Positions 1 to 9,540 of a DNA stretch of 64,000 nt are shown here, one piece after another (position 1 is the stretch's first letter; each line of letters starts with the position of its first letter). Source of the stretch: Pelagophyceae sp. CCMP2097 (lineage: Eukaryota; Sar; Pelagophyceae); assembly GCA_026770575.1 (NCBI GenBank), contig MU657166.1, positions 911,203 through 975,202 of the forward strand. Direction: 5' to 3'. The translations under genes were made by a program, and so were the position numbers. The notes under the pieces are model-generated. The model was not told the DNA's origin, did no database searches, and was given only the letters and a program-made list of their open reading frames with translations.

Positions 1-1769
1 CGGTTCGTCGGCGGCGACGGACTGGACGGCTTCGACGGCGCTGCGCCTTGGGCTCCTTGGTCGTCTTGTCCTTTGGGCGGCGAAGCGGTCATCGGCTCGT
101 CTGCTGCTCCTCGACGCCGCGACGGCGACGTTTGAGGCGCCGGTGCCGCGTCGCACGCCTCCGCGTCGGGGCCGCGCGGAGCGTCGTCTTCTCGTCGACT
201 TTGTTGTTGCAAGGCCAACACCAAAGCTTGTTGTTGCGAGGCCAACACCAAAGGCGATGTTGCAAAGGAGACGTGTCCCGAGCCTTCGAGAGGCCGTTTC
301 AGACGCGGCGGTGACAGCGATTGAGGCGCAGGTGCTGCTTCGGCCGTGCCGGGCCGGGCATCGGGCGCTTCGGGCCTCGCGTCGGCCGCGTCGGGCGCTG
401 CTTCACTCGCCTCGGGCGCTGCGCCGGCCGCGTCGCGCGTTGCGGCGGCCACGTCGGGCGTTGCGTCGAGCGCCTCGGGCGCTGCGCCGGCCGCGTCGGG
501 CGTTGCGTCGGGCGCTGCTTCACTCGCGTCGGGCGATGCTTCACTCGCGTCGGGCGCTGCGCCGGCCGCGTCGGGCGCTGCTTCGTCCGCGTCGCTTTGC
601 GGCGCCGGTGCGGGCATCAGGAGCAGCCGCGGCTTGAGATTCTTGCGCCTGGCGTAGGCGACGCAGTCATGCGAGTAGCGGAGCTCTTTCATGGTCGGGA
701 TCTTTGGCACAGGCACGTTCCGCCTCGGCCAGTCCATGTACGTCAGCGCGCGCCGCGCGGGCACGGTCGTCTCGGCGTCGAGGGCCGCCGCCTCGGCGGC
801 GTCCTCTAGGGCGTGGCGCCGCGCCATGTCGGCGTCGTGGGCCTGCTGCGCGCCGGCGATTTGCGTAAACGCGCGCCCGCGCGAGACGCCGGTCTTGTGC
901 CGCCCCTTGGCCGCCGGCGGCGCTGCGCCCGCGGCCGCCGGCGCCGCGTGGCCTGCGCGGTCCCGCGGCGCGTCCGTCGGCTGCGCGCGGCCGTTTTCGG
1001 GCGCCAGGAAGGTGACGGTGCGCGGCGGCGGCCGCTGGTCGGCCGTCCAGTAGGCGTCATCGTCTACGCTTTCGCAGACGCTGTTGAATTCGGCCTTTGT
1101 CGAGTGCACCATCGATTGCATCTCGCGTTGGTCCACGGGCGCGTCGCCTGGAAGCACATTTTGAGAAAAGCGCGCAAGAGGGGCACAAACTGACTTCGTC
1201 GGGCGGCGATGAAGAAAGCGGCTGCGACGAGGGCTGCGTCGTTTTCGCCGCGCGGGTGCGCGCGGCCCTGCTGCTCCAGTCTCGCGCAGAAGCGTTTGGC
1301 GGCGGTTCTGGCGCTCGAGACGACGGCGCGCCGCGCGGAAATGGAGACGGACGGCATCATTCTTGAAGCGAGGAAGGCGTAGTCCAGCTCGATTCTCGGG
1401 GCAAGAGCCGAGTTGCCCAGGCGCTACAAATGAGGGTCTCGCGGCTACACATGAGCGTCTCGCGGCGCCGGTGCGGTGAGGAGGGCAGGGACTCACGGCG
1501 ATGGCAATCTTGTAGGCGGCGTCAAAGTCCTTTGCCTTAGCGTTTGATGCGGCGAGAATGGCATCCTTGCGCACGGTCGCGCCCACCTCCTCGCAGGCGA
1601 GGTACAAGCAGACGGCTCTTCGGCAGTGCTCGTTCTTGAAGAGCTGGCCCCGTGGGCACTTGACCTCGAGCGTGCGCAGGACCTCGGCCGCGCGCTGGGC
1701 GACTTCGGGGCCGCGGCCCGCGACGCCGACGCCGCGCAGCGCCGCCTCGAACCACTCCAGGTCGCTCAT
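1..1769 (-). CDS. ORC6: Origin recognition complex subunit 6-like protein, 3' end beyond window
   Basis: ORC6 is a cyclin-box-like DNA-binding subunit of the nuclear origin recognition complex. Three exons join in phase: 1769-1497 (starts MSDLEWFEAALRG), 1423-1195 and 1147 to the window edge. Donors are GTGAGT and GTCAGT; acceptors are TAG and CAG. Exon 1 has the first helical fold, including LRTLEVKCPRG and RRAVCLYLACEEVG, which I align by eye with human ORC6. Exon 2 ends in ALVAAAFFIAARR, and exon 3 continues with KAEFNSVCESV, as in the second fold. A motif TYMDWPRRN near 750 resembles the conserved C-terminal Tyr/Trp helix. After that the frame stays open for over 200 codons of Ala/Asp/Pro/Glu repeats and a Lys/Arg/Ser-rich region with no stop, far longer than usual for ORC6. 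The tail may be real disorder or may contain unrecognised introns. The identity is family-level recognition, not a search result. Confidence 0.72.
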   Translation of the reverse strand, partial: MSDLEWFEAALRGVGVAGRGPEVAQRAAEVLRTLEVKCPRGQLFKNEHCRRAVCLYLACEEVGATVRKDAILAASNAKAKDFDAAYKIAIAVSPCPPHRTGAARRSCVAARPSFVAPGQLGSCPENRAGLRLPRFKNDAVRLHFRAARRRLERQNRRQTLLRETGAAGPRAPARRKRRSPRRSRFLHRRPTKSVCAPLARFSQNVLPGDAPVDQREMQSMVHSTKAEFNSVCESVDDDAYWTADQRPPPRTVTFLAPENGRAQPTDAPRDRAGHAAPAAAGAAPPAAKGRHKTGVSRGRAFTQIAGAQQAHDADMARRHALEDAAEAAALDAETTVPARRALTYMDWPRRNVPVPKIPTMKELRYSHDCVAYARRKNLKPRLLLMPAPAPQSDADEAAPDAAGAAPDASEASPDASEAAPDATPDAAGAAPEALDATPDVAAATRDAAGAAPEASEAAPDAADARPEAPDARPGTAEAAPAPQSLSPPRLKRPLEGSGHVSFATSPLVLASQQQALVLALQQQSRREDDAPRGPDAEACDAAPAPQTSPSRRRGAADEPMTASPPKGQDDQGAQGAAPSKPSSPSPPTN

Positions 1770-2131
1770 CCGACAAACGCGCGCCGAGGCGCAGGGTTAG
1801 CGCGGACGCGACCAGGCGCCTGAAGACGCAAACGCCGCCGAGGCCTCGAGTAACTCGAGGCCGCCCGACCCCCTTTCGAACTCGGTGCTTTTCAAAAATG
1901 CGAACGAGAACGTCGCCGAAACTCGATGATGCTTCCTCGAGGCCTTAAAGGCGAGGCTAGCCTGCTCGTGGCCCCTGGCAGAGCCCCACAGGGGCATCCT
2001 GGCATCCGCAGCTGCTGGGTTTCCCAGGCTCGTTGCTTCCGCCGCCGGGAGGGCCGCCGCAGCGCCGATGGAAGAGTTGGCCCCCGGGCTAGAATTTAAG
2101 AGGCTAAACCGAGCGCCGCCGAGCAATGGCC
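1770..2131. other. Intergenic spacer
   Basis: This lies between the ORC6-like start and the stop of the first DnaJ-TMEM185 gene. Open frames here have no recognisable protein features. I see nothing to annotate. Confidence 0.5.
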
Positions 2132-4017
2132 TCAGTCGAGGTCGTCGATGGCGTCGGGCACTACTGCCGGCGCCGGCGGCGGCTGGACGCGTGTTGTTTC
2201 GGGCAAATTCGGCGGCCTTGACTTGTAGGTCGGCGGTCGGCGGTCGGCCGCGAAATGCCCGGGCGACCTCGGCAGGTCGTGCGCCGCCGCCATGGGCGAC
2301 ACGGCAGACGGCGGCCTACCGCCCGCCTGCGGCGCGGCCGTCACGGGCCGCGATTCGCCGGTTGGCTGCGCGGGCTGCGACTCCGCGGGGTCGTGGTCGT
2401 GGTCGTCCAGGTCCAAATCGCCTCGGAACCCGCAGACGACAAAGCAGGTGCAGCACAAGCAGCAGCCGGCGCATACCAGGATCGGGATGAAGAGGACGAG
2501 GGCGGAGAAGTAGGGCTTTTGGATCCGGAGCACCGTGAGCGCGCCAAAAAGGGTCACGCTCAGGCAAGTCGCGCAGTTGGACACGGCCGCAAACGTCGCG
2601 TGGCTCGCCGCCTCGCGCTTCGCCGCATCCGCCGCATCGTCGCCGTCCAGCGCGTCGCCCTCTGGGCCTTGAGAGAGCGACGCGGACATCGACGCCGTCA
2701 TGTCGCCGGCTGCTTTTAGAAGCCACAGGCCGCGCAAAAACAGCGTAAACGCGTGGACCCAGAGCGGCAGGAAGACGACCCACCACGAGATCAAGGGCAG
2801 CGACGTGTCGTCGCCCTTGCGCTTGGCGAGGGACACGGCGACCAAGGCCTCAAAGGCCAATCTCAGGCACGTCGCGCGGCAGTCGCGCCGCGCAGACTCG
2901 CGCGCCTCGAGCTGCTGCACGTAGAACACGGCGCGCGCGTGCGCCTCGGCCGCCGCCTGGCCCGCCTCGGCCGCGGCGGCGCCGGGCGCCTCTGGCGGCG
3001 CCACGCTCGAACACGCGCCCACCATGGAGCCGAGGAGGCCAGAGGCCTCCCAGGCCCACAGCGGGATGAAGACCTCGATCCACTGCGGGCTGTCGCCCTT
3101 GGAGTCGAGGCGCGCCACGACGAGCACCTGGAAGATGACGAGGAGCGCCACGCGCGCCAGCGCGGCGATTCGCGCCAGCAGCGGCGTCTCGTCTCGGGCC
3201 TCGTGCGAATCCTCGTGAGCGCCGTCGTCGTCGTCGCCCTCGTCGCCCTCGCTCGCCGGCGGCGCACCGCCCTCGCTCGCCGGCGGCGCGCCGCCTGCGC
3301 AAGGACGCTCGGCGGCGGCCGAGGCGCGTCGGTGCAGCAACGACGCCGCCGCACCCGCATCTTCAGAGCCCCGGTCCGACGACGAGTGCGACCGCCCGCT
3401 GCGCTTCGGCCTACAAGCGCGGCGTCGCCGGCGCCCGAAGTGCCCGCAAAAGGGACATAGACGTACATGGCCACTTCAGCCACCCACGCGATGTAGTTCA
3501 GGAGCACAAAGGCGTCGATGCACCAGAGCGGCGCCCAGACGGCTGCCCAGTGGACGTCTGTTTTGTGGTCGACGTTGAGTGAGAGGAGCAACGGGAAGAA
3601 GACGACGAAGAACCCGACGAAGAGGACTACGAGCGAGAGGATGAAGCAGCGGCAGCGCGTGCCGGCCTTGGCCACCGTCTTGGCCACGGCATCGGGCGAG
3701 ACGGAGGTGGGGTTGTCATGAATCTTCAGCCCAAGCGACCCGAGCGAGTCGTAGAGGCGCCTTTTGCGCGGGTCCACCAGGCAGTCGTAGGCCTCCTTCA
3801 GCAAAAGGAACTGCTCGCGCTCCGCCTCTGTGGCCGTGCGGCCCCGCTGCGCCATCTTGTCGGGGTGCAGCGCGAGCGAGAGTTTGCGGTACTGCTTTTT
3901 GATCAGTGTCTCTGAAGCGTCGCGCGGCACGCCGAGCGCGACGTAGAATTCGTCGTCGCCGTCGGGGTTCAGCAGCGGCCGCAGGCAGCACATCGACAGC
4001 CTCGAAGGCATCGACAT
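2132..4017 (-). CDS. DnaJ-TMEM185 fusion membrane protein, copy A
   Basis: The N-terminus is a J domain (about residues 22-92) with the HPD triad at 51-53 in LSLALHPDKMAQ, so it should stimulate an Hsp70 ATPase. It is followed by at least six hydrophobic segments. Several carry a repeated motif: WAAVWAPLWCID, WIEVFIPLWAWE, WWVVFLPLWVHA. This is the signature of the TMEM185/Fragile-X-F (Tmemb_185A) membrane family. The tail is Pro/Ser-rich. The frame changes near 3400-3460. An intron from about 3462 or 3456 to 3414 (GT to AAG) restores it and joins exon 1 to SSSDRGSEDAG. The J domain lies before the first membrane span. The neighbour copy B at 4555-6312 has the same structure, which supports the gene model. 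Cellular role is not known; an ER or other endomembrane co-chaperone is inference. Confidence 0.8.
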
Positions 4018-4117
4018 CGCCGCCGGCGTCCCCGCAAAAAGAGGCCAAACCGCAGGGACTAACCGAGTCCCTGTTGGCGATCTTCGAACCGTTTACATGT
4101 AATCTAACTGTTTTCAA

Positions 4118-4575
4118 CAATCCTGCGTGGCCGGGCCGCCGCCGACCGCACGTCTCGAGATGAATTTCTTACTGCCGGTCCCACTCACGTGCCGGATCTG
4201 GGTCTGATCTGGGTCGAAGATTGTTTGAGGATTTGATGTGGGTTGTCTAGACGGGGACGGGCCGCGCCGGCGCGCCGACAGCGCCGCGTGCGCAGCCGCC
4301 GCGTCCGGCGGCGCGCCAAGAGCCGCGCGGGCGCCGGCCGTCGCGCGCGCACCGGCACCGGCGCGCTTTCCAAAGGGGCCTCTCGTCGCGCGCCGGAGCG
4401 CGTTTCGTTTGCGCGTGGGCGGTTTCCGCAGCGATATACAATCGTAGCGCCGCGGGCAGCTCAAGGCGACGTTGAGTTTGCACTCTTCTTGAGGCGCGCC
4501 GCGTCGTCCTCCGACTCCTCCTTGTCCGACTTGTCGTTTTCGGAGTGCTTGGCCCTATGACGCAATTCGAGGCCG
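4118..4575 (-). repeat. Duplicated remnant of the CCCH gene 3' end
   Basis: This stretch closely resembles 8205-8990, which holds the 3' part and downstream region of the CCCH/zinc-knuckle gene. Shared landmarks are the block ending GATGTGGGTTGTCTAGACGG, the block CTTTCCAAAGGGGCCTCTC and the run encoding Asp/Ser/Lys repeats. The copy ends beside the bases matching the intron 3' splice site at 8967 (CATAGGGCCAAG). It carries only the last fragment of the gene and lies directly before DnaJ-TMEM185 copy A. It looks like a by-product of the tandem duplication that made copies A and B. Confidence 0.75.
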
Positions 4576-6312
4576 AGCAGGCCGATTGGAAGGTACTCCA
4601 AGGCAAGAACGATTCGGTACGCACCGCGACGCGGCGGACGGCGGCTGGCCCAATTGCGGCGCGGCCGTCACGGGCGGCGCGTTTGCGGCGTGCTTCGGCG
4701 GCCGCGCGTCCGCGGGGTCGTCCACGTCGAAATCGCCTCGGAAGCTGCAGACCGCGACGCAGGTGCAGCAGAGGCAGCAGCCGGCGAAGATAAACACGGG
4801 GATGAAGATGACCAGGGTGGAGAAGTAGGGCTTTTCATAGATGCGCAGGACTGTCAGCGAGCCGAAGAGGGAGATGAGCGAGCAAGACAGGTTCTTCGCG
4901 TTGCCACGCAGCGCGAGGCTCGCCGCCTTGAGCTCGGCCTGCTTCGCCGCCGCGTCGTCTGGGGCCCGCGCCAGCGACGCGGTCATCTCGTTGGCCGCTA
5001 TCTGATCCTTCACGCTCTGCAGGTACAGCGTAAAACAGTGGACCCAGATCGGCAGGAAGACGACCCACCACGAGATCAGGGGCAGCGACGTGTCGTCACC
5101 CTTGCGCTTGGCGAGGGACACGGCGACCAAAGCTTCAAAGGCCAATCTCAGGCACGACGTGCGGCAGTCGCGCCACGCAGACTCGCGCGCCTCGAGCTGC
5201 TGCGCGTAGAACACGGCGCGCGCGCGCGCCTCGGCCGCCGCATGGCCCGCCTCGGCCGCGGCGGCGCTGGGCGCCTCTGGCAGCGCCACGCTCGAACACG
5301 CGCCCACCATGGAGCCGAGGAGGACAGAGGACTCCCAAGCCCACAGCGGGATGAAGACCTCGATCCACTGCGGGCTGTCGCCCTTGGAGTCGAGGCGCAC
5401 CACAACGAGCACCTGGAAGATGATGAGGAGCGCCACGTGCACGAGCGCACCGAAGCGCGCCAGCAGCGGCGTCTCGTCGTGCGCGCCTTTCGACTCCTCG
5501 TGCGCGCCGTCGTCGTCGCCCTCGCCCTCGCCCGCAGGCGGCTCGCCGCCCTCGCTCGCCGGCGGCCCGCCGCCTGCGCAAGGACGCTCGGCGGCGGCCG
5601 GGCGCGTCGGCGCAGCAACGACGCCGCCGCACCCGCATCTTCAGAGCCCCGGTCAGACGAACGCCCGCAGCACTTCTGCCTACAAGCGCGGCGTCGTCGG
5701 CGCCCGGCCCGCGGCGCCATAAGTGCCCGCAAAAGGGACATAGACGCACATGGCCACTTCGGCCACCCACGCGATGTAGTTCAGGAGCACAAAGGCGTCG
5801 ATGCACCAGAGCGGCGCCCAGACGGCTGCCCAACGGATATCAGTTTTGTGGTCGGCGTTGAGTGAGAGGAGCAACGGGAAGAAGACGACGAAGAAACCGA
5901 CGAAGAGGAATACGAACGAGAGCACGAAGCAGCGGATGAAGCAGCTGCAGCGCGAGCAGGTCTTGGCCACCTTCTTGGCGACGACGTTGGAGTCGACGGA
6001 GGTGGGGTTGTCATAAATCATCAGCCCAAGCGACCCGAGCGAGTCGTAGAGGCGCCTTTTGCGCTTGTTTCCCAGGCAGTCGTAGGCCTCCTTCATCGAA
6101 AGGAACTGCTCGCGCTCCGCCTCTGTGGACGTGCGGCCCCGCTGCGCCATCTTGTCGGGGTGCAGGGACAGCGAAAGCTTGCGGTACTGCTTTTTGATCA
6201 GCTTCTCTGAAGCGTCGCGTGGCACGCCGAGCGCGACGTAGAATTCGTCGTCGCCGTCGGGGTTCAGCAGTGGCCGCAGGCAGCACATCGACAGCCTCGA
6301 AGGCATCGACAT
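4555..6312 (-). CDS. DnaJ-TMEM185 fusion membrane protein, copy B (linker frameshift)
   Basis: This is a tandem paralogue of the gene at 2132-4017. The J domain is nearly identical, with HPD in LSLSLHPDKMAQ, followed by the same series of PLW-containing membrane segments. The start is chosen at 6312 because MSMPSRLSM matches copy A; an upstream ATG at 6351 is in frame. As in copy A, an intron is expected near 5690-5740. In copy A the same exon reads straight from SDRGSED into the Glu/Gly linker. Copy B lacks one base near 5600 (GGCCGGGCG against GGCCGAGGCG in copy A), which shifts the linker frame before the first downstream membrane span. The rest of the membrane domain is well preserved. 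It may be a recent pseudogene, a sequencing error, or be rescued by a different splice. The last residues also differ from copy A because the 3' end overlaps the duplicated CCCH remnant. Confidence 0.65.
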
Positions 6313-6759
6313 CGCCAACGGCGTCCCGCAAAACTTGAAGTGCTCCGGCAAACCGCAGCAGCTGAGTTTGCGTAGGAATTCCTAGAAGGAAATACTTTGA
6401 AAATACTTTCTCAATCATCTTCAATCGAATCTTAACTTTAGAATTTCTAGAATTTCTATGAGGCATGAGGGTTTTTATTTATATCCCGGCAATATAATTG
6501 TAAAAGGAAGTCCTCGAAAATTGCTATAATGAGATCTATGTTGGGTGAAACCTTGTCAGGATTTCGAGGATCCGGGAAAAGGAGAATACGAGGCGACTCC
6601 AGGCTTTCGAGTCCGCTCAGCTCTGGGTTGCATACACTACTAGAAGAAGAAGAAGAAGCCCGCCAGATATGGGCTGTTTGACAAGAACCACCAACTCATT
6701 TGTATAACGGTTTCAGGATTCAATCGAACATTATAGGAATTATTATTAGTCCTTACCTG

Positions 6760-8170
6760 CAGTCTGTCCATGATCGATTTTGCGTAGCGGACAGGGTCGG
6801 TGGGGGTGGAGGGTGTCGGTGGGTGGGGAGGGGGGGTCGGCGACCCTCCCTGCGCGGCTCGACGCGCCAATTCGGTGGGGGGGGAGGGTCCTGGACCCCC
6901 CCCAACGTCCTGTACACGCGTCGTACACGTGAATATACTTCCCCCCCCAACGGGGTGTCGGACCCTGGAATACTACCCGCGCGACGTTCCACAGGCGCCA
7001 CATAACGTTGCTGAATGACTCGCGGGACGATAGTCGTGCTCGCGCCGAGACATAATTTTCAAAAAGGCATTAAGTAGGATTTGATTATTGCTTTACGGGG
7101 CGCAATGCCTCTGGTAGTAGCCCCGATTCGGTGGGGGGGAAATTTCAACGCGATGCGCGCGTCGTGGACGAGCAGGACGTGGACGAGCAGAGAACGAGCA
7201 GGGCGTGCAGAGAAGAAGACAAGGCGCTCCAGAGATCGAACGGTTTCCAAGGGCAAAGGACGCCGCGCGCCGAGTTATCGCACCTANNNNNNNNNNNNNN
7301 NNNNNNNNNNNNNNNNNNNNNNNNNNNNNNNNNNNNNNNNNNNNNNNNNNNNNNNNNNNNNNNNNNNNNNNNNNNNNNNNNNNNNNNNNNNNNNNNNNNN
7401 NNNNNNNNNNNNNNNNNNNNNNNNNNNNNNNNNNNNNNNNNNNNNNNNNNNNNNNNNNNNNNNNNNNNNNNNNNNNNNNNNNNNNNNNNNNNNNNNNNNN
7501 NNNNNNNNNNNNNNNNNNNNNNNNNNNNNNNNNNNNTCCCCCGAGGCGGAGCTGGTTGGGCCGTTGGCCCAGCCGCGCGACGACCGAGAGCCAGAAACAG
7601 CGGCCGTAAAAAACAAACCAAGAAGAGGACGGTCCCGGGCTTTTCAGCTCTCCGCGACCAACAAACAACACGTGTGCCTTTCGACCCGGGGCTCTCAATG
7701 TCTCTCAATCCGGGTCCCCCAGAGGCACAGAGTCGGCTGAGGGTCACTCAGACCGAAACCGTCCTGATCGAAGAGTCTGCATCACAGAAGTGCGAAGCTC
7801 AAACGTCCCCCCTCAAACACCCTCGATTGATACCCGGCTGCAGAGCTTGGCGCTGTAGAAGCGGTACGCGAGTTACCTCTGGTTCATGCAACGAACGCAC
7901 TCGCTTTGCACTCGGAAGTGTAAAGTGAGGGGACGAAACTTGTTCCTTGAGGGCTGTGTATCACCGAGAAGACTAGCCCCCGGGGGGAGGGTCCAGGACC
8001 CTCCCCCAGGTTGCACCCTGTCCAAAAACCGGCTGCCAATACCTCGCCGCCGGTGGGGGGGGGGGAAGAATATTCACGTGTACGACGCGTGTACAGCACG
8101 AGCAGCCAGTGGGGGGTCCTGGACCCTCCCCTTCCGTGTCCGCTACGCAAAATCGATCATGGACACACTG
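6760..8170. mobile_element. Inverted-repeat element (putative DNA transposon or MITE) spanning an assembly gap
   Basis: The ends are inverted copies of each other. The left arm (about 6760-6960) contains TGTCCATGATCGATTTTGCG and, further in, GTACACGCGTCGTACACGTG. The right arm (about 8040-8170) carries the reverse complements of both in mirrored order. Both arms also contain G or C runs and a GGTCCTGGACC motif. A shorter palindrome around GGTCCAGGACC sits at about 7985-8010. No transposase is visible, but 250 bases in the middle are N, so internal coding cannot be excluded. Class and target-site duplication are not determined. Confidence 0.6.
7287..7536. other. Assembly gap (250 N)
   Basis: A run of exactly 250 undetermined bases. 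The true length and content are unknown. It sits inside an inverted-repeat element, which would explain an assembly failure. Confidence 0.99.
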
Positions 8171-8728
8171 TTACAATTGAAGCGCCCCCCAAACGAATTG
8201 TTTTCGACAACCTGCGTCTCGCCGGGCCGCCGCGGGCGCACGTCTCGAGATGCCGATCTTACTAACGGTCCCACCACGTGCCGGATCTGATTCGGAAGGT
8301 TTGTGTGAGGATTTGATGTGGGTTGTCTAGACGGGTCTGTCGATACAATTGTATGCGACATTGGTGGCGTGCGTCTGTGTGAGGTGCGGGCGGTCGGGCA
8401 GGCCCGCCTAGTCGCTGCGGTCGGCCTTGTCGTCGTCGTCGCGCGAGCCTGCGTGCGCACGTGGGCGCGCGAAGAGCGAGCGCGCGCCGAGCGCGGCTCG
8501 TGCCGTGCAGCATCCCGGGCCGGCGCGCCGATAGAGCCGTAACGCTCTCGGGGAACGACCGCGCCGGCGCGCCGACAGCGCCGCGTGCGCAGCGCGCCGA
8601 GCGCCGGCCGTCGCGCGCGCCCCGAGCCGGCGCCGGCGCGCTTTCCAAAGGGGCCTCTCTTTGCGCGCCGGAGCGCGTTTCGTTTGCGCGCGCGCGGTTT
8701 CCGCCGCGATGATTGCGCCGCGGGCAGG

Positions 8729-9540
8729 TCAAGGCGACGCTGAGTTTGCACTCTTCTTGCGGCGCGGCGCGTCGTCGTCCGACTCATCCTTGTCCGACTT
8801 GTCCGACTTGTCCGACTCGTCGTCTGAGTGCTTGGACTTTTTCGATTTCTTCGACTTTTTCTCCTTTTCGTCGTCGTCCGACTCGTCGTCAGAGTGCTTG
8901 GAAGATTTCTTCGACTTCTTCTTGCGGTCGTCCTCCGACTCGGACTCGTCGTCAGAGTACTTGGCCCTATGATGCGTCGACTGACCAGGCCGATTCAACG
9001 GATAAGCGACGCACTTCTTCTTCGACGACTTCTTCGACGCCTTGCGTTTTCGGTCGTCGCGCGAGTCCTCGGAAGAGTACGACCGCGACCGGCGGCGGCG
9101 GTCGCCGCCCCGGTCGCCGCCGCCGCGGTCGCGAGAGTAAGACCGAGAGTACGACCGCCCACGGTCGTTGCCGCCGCCGCCGCCGTCGCGCTCCTGGACT
9201 ACAGAACAAGCTTGTATTCGCGCAGCCGAAATAGGGTGGGAGACGTACAGTGGCTGTAGCGGCAGGCGTCGCCCCTGGAGCAGCGGCCGCGTTGGAAGTC
9301 CATGCATGTTTCGGCGTTGGCGTTAAAACGAGGGCGGTCGTTGTCGGCGTCGCCCATCATCGGGCCTTGGCGGCCGCCGTTGTCGCGCCGCACGGGGCAG
9401 TCGCGGCCGAAATGGCCACTGTCTCCGCACTCGTAGCAAGCCGCATTCCTCCCAGTAGTCTTGCCGCCGTCGTGGCTGAACCGACAGTTCTCGCCGCGCG
9501 TGCAGCGGCCCTGGTCGAAATCGCGGCAAGTTTCGCCCAT
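8729..9540 (-). CDS. CCCH and CCHC zinc-finger protein with Arg/Ser and Lys/Ser/Asp tail
   Basis: A likely RNA-binding nuclear protein. The start at 9540 gives MGETCRDFDQGRC, opening the first CCCH finger (C-x7-C-x5-C-x3-H). Next is a CCHC zinc knuckle (CYECGDSGHFGRDC), then a second CCCH finger (CMDFQRGRCSRGDACRYSH). Exon 1 ends at the last His; a GTACGT donor at 9248 and TAG ending at 9199 make a 50-nt intron in phase. Exon 2 encodes SR/RS and RDRGG repeats, then Lys-rich and SDDES repeats. A second, 48-nt intron (9014-8967, GTGCGT to CATAG) is likely: it removes an odd stretch and is a multiple of three, so the frame reads through either way. Tails of this kind are typical of splicing-associated proteins. 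A truncated copy of the 3' end lies at 4118-4575. Confidence 0.82.
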
